In this document: positions 4,746-6,530 of the stretch, piece after piece | How positions within the stretch are numbered: position 1 is the first letter of the stretch | Layout of the letters: every line of letters starts with the position of its first letter | Origin: Bacteroidota bacterium | Lineage (GTDB): Bacteria; Bacteroidota; Bacteroidia; Bacteroidales; VadinHA17 | NCBI GenBank assembly: GCA_030628785.1 | Contig: DAOVQI010000194.1 | Location: 1 to 6,530, forward strand | Direction: 5' to 3' | Length of the DNA stretch: 6,530 bases | Translations under genes and position numbers: made by a program | Notes under the pieces: generated by a model | Told to the model about the DNA's origin: nothing | The model's database searches: none | What the model saw: the letters and a program-made list of their open reading frames with translations, nothing else

Positions 4746-6530
4746 TTATTTTCTGTAAAGCATACCTTTCTTCTGAAGCGTTGACAGATAGTAAATTAAG
4801 CTCGCTGTACCATCCATTGTTGGCTCGTTGGTAGAATAATCAGCAAAATCATCGTGATAAACTACATGATCAGACTGGAAGTCTTTGTATTCATCTTCGT
4901 TTGCCAGATAAATTCCTTTCAAATTTGAATAAATTGAGCCGTATACCGGACCATCAACCAGTCCACCAAGAGGTTGTTCATTTAACAAATAAGTTAAAGC
5001 AGAATGGGTATCCTGGGGAGAATCCCCATCCGGAGGTAATCCAATAATCATACTTGTTCCCCAAGGATTACATCCGAAAAGCCAATCCCGTAAAGCGGCT
5101 TCCAATTCAGCATAGGTAGAATCATATGTTACCTGGGTATACAATTGGCATTGGGTTACCATTGCTACAACCAGATTATTCGAACACCAAATAAAAGGGA
5201 TCCCCATAAAGAAAGGATTTCTTTTTGCTTTCTGATAAACCCGGTCAATTCCTTGCTTTAGGTAATTTGAAAATTTATTCCGTATTTCTTCATCCGATGA
5301 TAATGAAATATAATAATGCCCCAAATTAATAAACGGATACCATTGATAATGCTTTGCCGTATCGGCACCCATCCATGGAGTTACAGGCTCCTTATTCCCA
5401 AAATTCCTTGCCTTTAACAGGTACCTTTCATCATTTGTGATAGCATACAACTGATAAGCAGCTAACTCCATATCGTCCACCCAATTCTCCTCTTCATAAA
5501 AATAAGGTGATCTACAAGGAGCAGTTTGACATACACCCGGATTCTTTAGACCAAATTCATATGCCTCAATTGCCTTTTGCTTTAAATTAATTGAAAATTC
5601 AGGATAATATTTAAACATCAACCTGGATCCCAAGGCAAATGCTGACGCATATTTTCCGGCGGTTGAAGCAATACCCGTTGTCCTGTTCCTGTACTTTAAT
5701 GAACCCTGAGGCTTTCCGGTACAAAAATATACAGGTCTTTCCCGTCCCCTACCATAGCCGGCAGTATCCTTATTGGGCAGCTTAAAACCTATATGATCCC
5801 GGTCATCTGCTATCTGATTAAACATAACTCTTTTTTCAGGGTTCATTTTGAGCAGCCAGTCTAAACCCCATTTCGCTTCATCCAATACATCAGGAATACC
5901 ATTACCAGGCGGGGTCCCATCCTTGTCATATAAATCAGAAAATGCATCAGGATTCTGCTCATAGGCAAACATCATTTGAAATGTTGCGTTTGCTGAAGTA
6001 GTGACATATTGCAGGTAATCAGATGCATCGTGCCAACCTCCAACGACATTGATATATGTGGAGTCTTTTTCAGGATCAGGATGAAAAATAATGAACCCAT
6101 CATGAGTATGACAGGAATCTTTGAAAAACGGGTTAAAACCACATCTTTGTTGACGCATGTATTTCAAAAGGAAATCTGCTGTATGATTATAAACGTTACA
6201 AGCAATTTTAAAATTTGGTGATTTAATACCGTCTGCTAAAATATAATAATATCCTTCATGCCCAAACCGGGAAAAATCTAACCGATATGTATTTCTGAAG
6301 GACGAATACTCTCCATACGGTTTAATCATTTCAGATTGCCAAACGACTTGATCAGTTGGGGCCTCCCTTATTTCAAACCGGTCAAGTGCCTGATCGGATT
6401 TGCTTACAAATACCGCTACTTTAACTGAATTGGGCAGATAACCCAATTGATTAATTCTAATCCAGCTTTGACCGGTTAATCCTGTACAATTCAGGATAAA
6501 TAAAACACATGTATAAATAAAAACTGTTAA
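4746..6530 (-). CDS. Family 9 glycoside hydrolase (endoglucanase-type), 5' end cut by window edge
   Basis: A secreted inverting GH9 enzyme, expected to cut beta-1,4 glucosidic (or related) bonds in a polysaccharide. The frame is open to 6530: a hydrophobic leader (visible residues 1-22) is followed by SWIRINQLGYLPNS, the usual opening of the N-terminal Ig-like CelD_N domain (about 24-112). The TTG at 6444-6446 is therefore internal, and the true start lies a few codons past the edge. The (alpha/alpha)6 domain follows from about 115. It carries the conserved RCG (129-131) and CH (140-141), the catalytic GGWHDASDY with Asp168 and Asp171, and a C-terminal DYSTNEP with the proposed acid Glu569. 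The usual HHR-type motif after GCNPWGTS is replaced here by QDTHSAL (His509), so the conserved arginine is absent. I recall this variant, with GGLVDGPVYGS and EPTMDGTASL, from a Bacteroidota subgroup; its substrate may differ from cellulose. 594 residues are visible, ending in TAA. It lies 419 bp upstream of the broken hydrolase. Confidence 0.93.
   Translation of the reverse strand, partial: LTVFIYTCVLFILNCTGLTGQSWIRINQLGYLPNSVKVAVFVSKSDQALDRFEIREAPTDQVVWQSEMIKPYGEYSSFRNTYRLDFSRFGHEGYYYILADGIKSPNFKIACNVYNHTADFLLKYMRQQRCGFNPFFKDSCHTHDGFIIFHPDPEKDSTYINVVGGWHDASDYLQYVTTSANATFQMMFAYEQNPDAFSDLYDKDGTPPGNGIPDVLDEAKWGLDWLLKMNPEKRVMFNQIADDRDHIGFKLPNKDTAGYGRGRERPVYFCTGKPQGSLKYRNRTTGIASTAGKYASAFALGSRLMFKYYPEFSINLKQKAIEAYEFGLKNPGVCQTAPCRSPYFYEEENWVDDMELAAYQLYAITNDERYLLKARNFGNKEPVTPWMGADTAKHYQWYPFINLGHYYISLSSDEEIRNKFSNYLKQGIDRVYQKAKRNPFFMGIPFIWCSNNLVVAMVTQCQLYTQVTYDSTYAELEAALRDWLFGCNPWGTSMIIGLPPDGDSPQDTHSALTYLLNEQPLGGLVDGPVYGSIYSNLKGIYLANEDEYKDFQSDHVVYHDDFADYSTNEPTMDGTASLIYYLSTLQKKGMLYRK

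Noticed and set aside
6009..6221. Plus-strand open frame of 70 codons
   Set aside because: Opposite the GH9 gene over its conserved catalytic-base region.

Overview
The window looks like chromosomal DNA from a free-living member of the Bacteroidota. It is AT-rich, has lipoprotein-type signal peptides and weak or absent Shine-Dalgarno sequences, and its AT-rich intergenic regions hold small palindromic repeats. The gene content (GH9, formylglycine sulfatase, CBM9-like lipoprotein, secreted TIM-barrel family) is typical of polysaccharide-degrading Bacteroidota. Phylum assignment is an inference from these traits; genus cannot be read from the window. No rRNA, tRNA, CRISPR array, transposase or phage gene was seen.

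Every real gene lies on the minus strand, so transcription runs from high to low coordinates. First comes a family 9 glycoside hydrolase (4746-6530) whose start codon lies just beyond the window edge. A 419-bp gap follows (4327-4745) with a patch of short repeats and hairpins. Next are three tightly packed genes, 36 and 48 bp apart, that look like one operon: a broken putative glycoside hydrolase of the family-10-like (GHL10-type) kind (3691-4326), a CBM9-like lipoprotein (2503-3654) and a formylglycine-dependent sulfatase (903-2453). A perfect 16-bp hairpin at 859-892 probably ends this operon. A small secreted protein of unknown function follows (402-791). The last 401 bp hold no gene but contain a long imperfect inverted repeat (8-170).

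Together the genes describe envelope or periplasmic breakdown of a polysaccharide: GH9 would cut a beta-1,4-linked backbone, the sulfatase would remove sulfate esters, and the CBM9-like protein would bind or present glycans. No SusC/SusD pair, regulator or transporter is in view, so the substrate cannot be fixed.

The most notable feature is the broken gene. One reading frame is cut by a single in-frame TAG at 3886-3888, and the same gene appears to lack the middle of its barrel compared with what I recall of the family. Both point to a decaying gene inside an otherwise intact operon. I found no convincing sign of a wholly new system.
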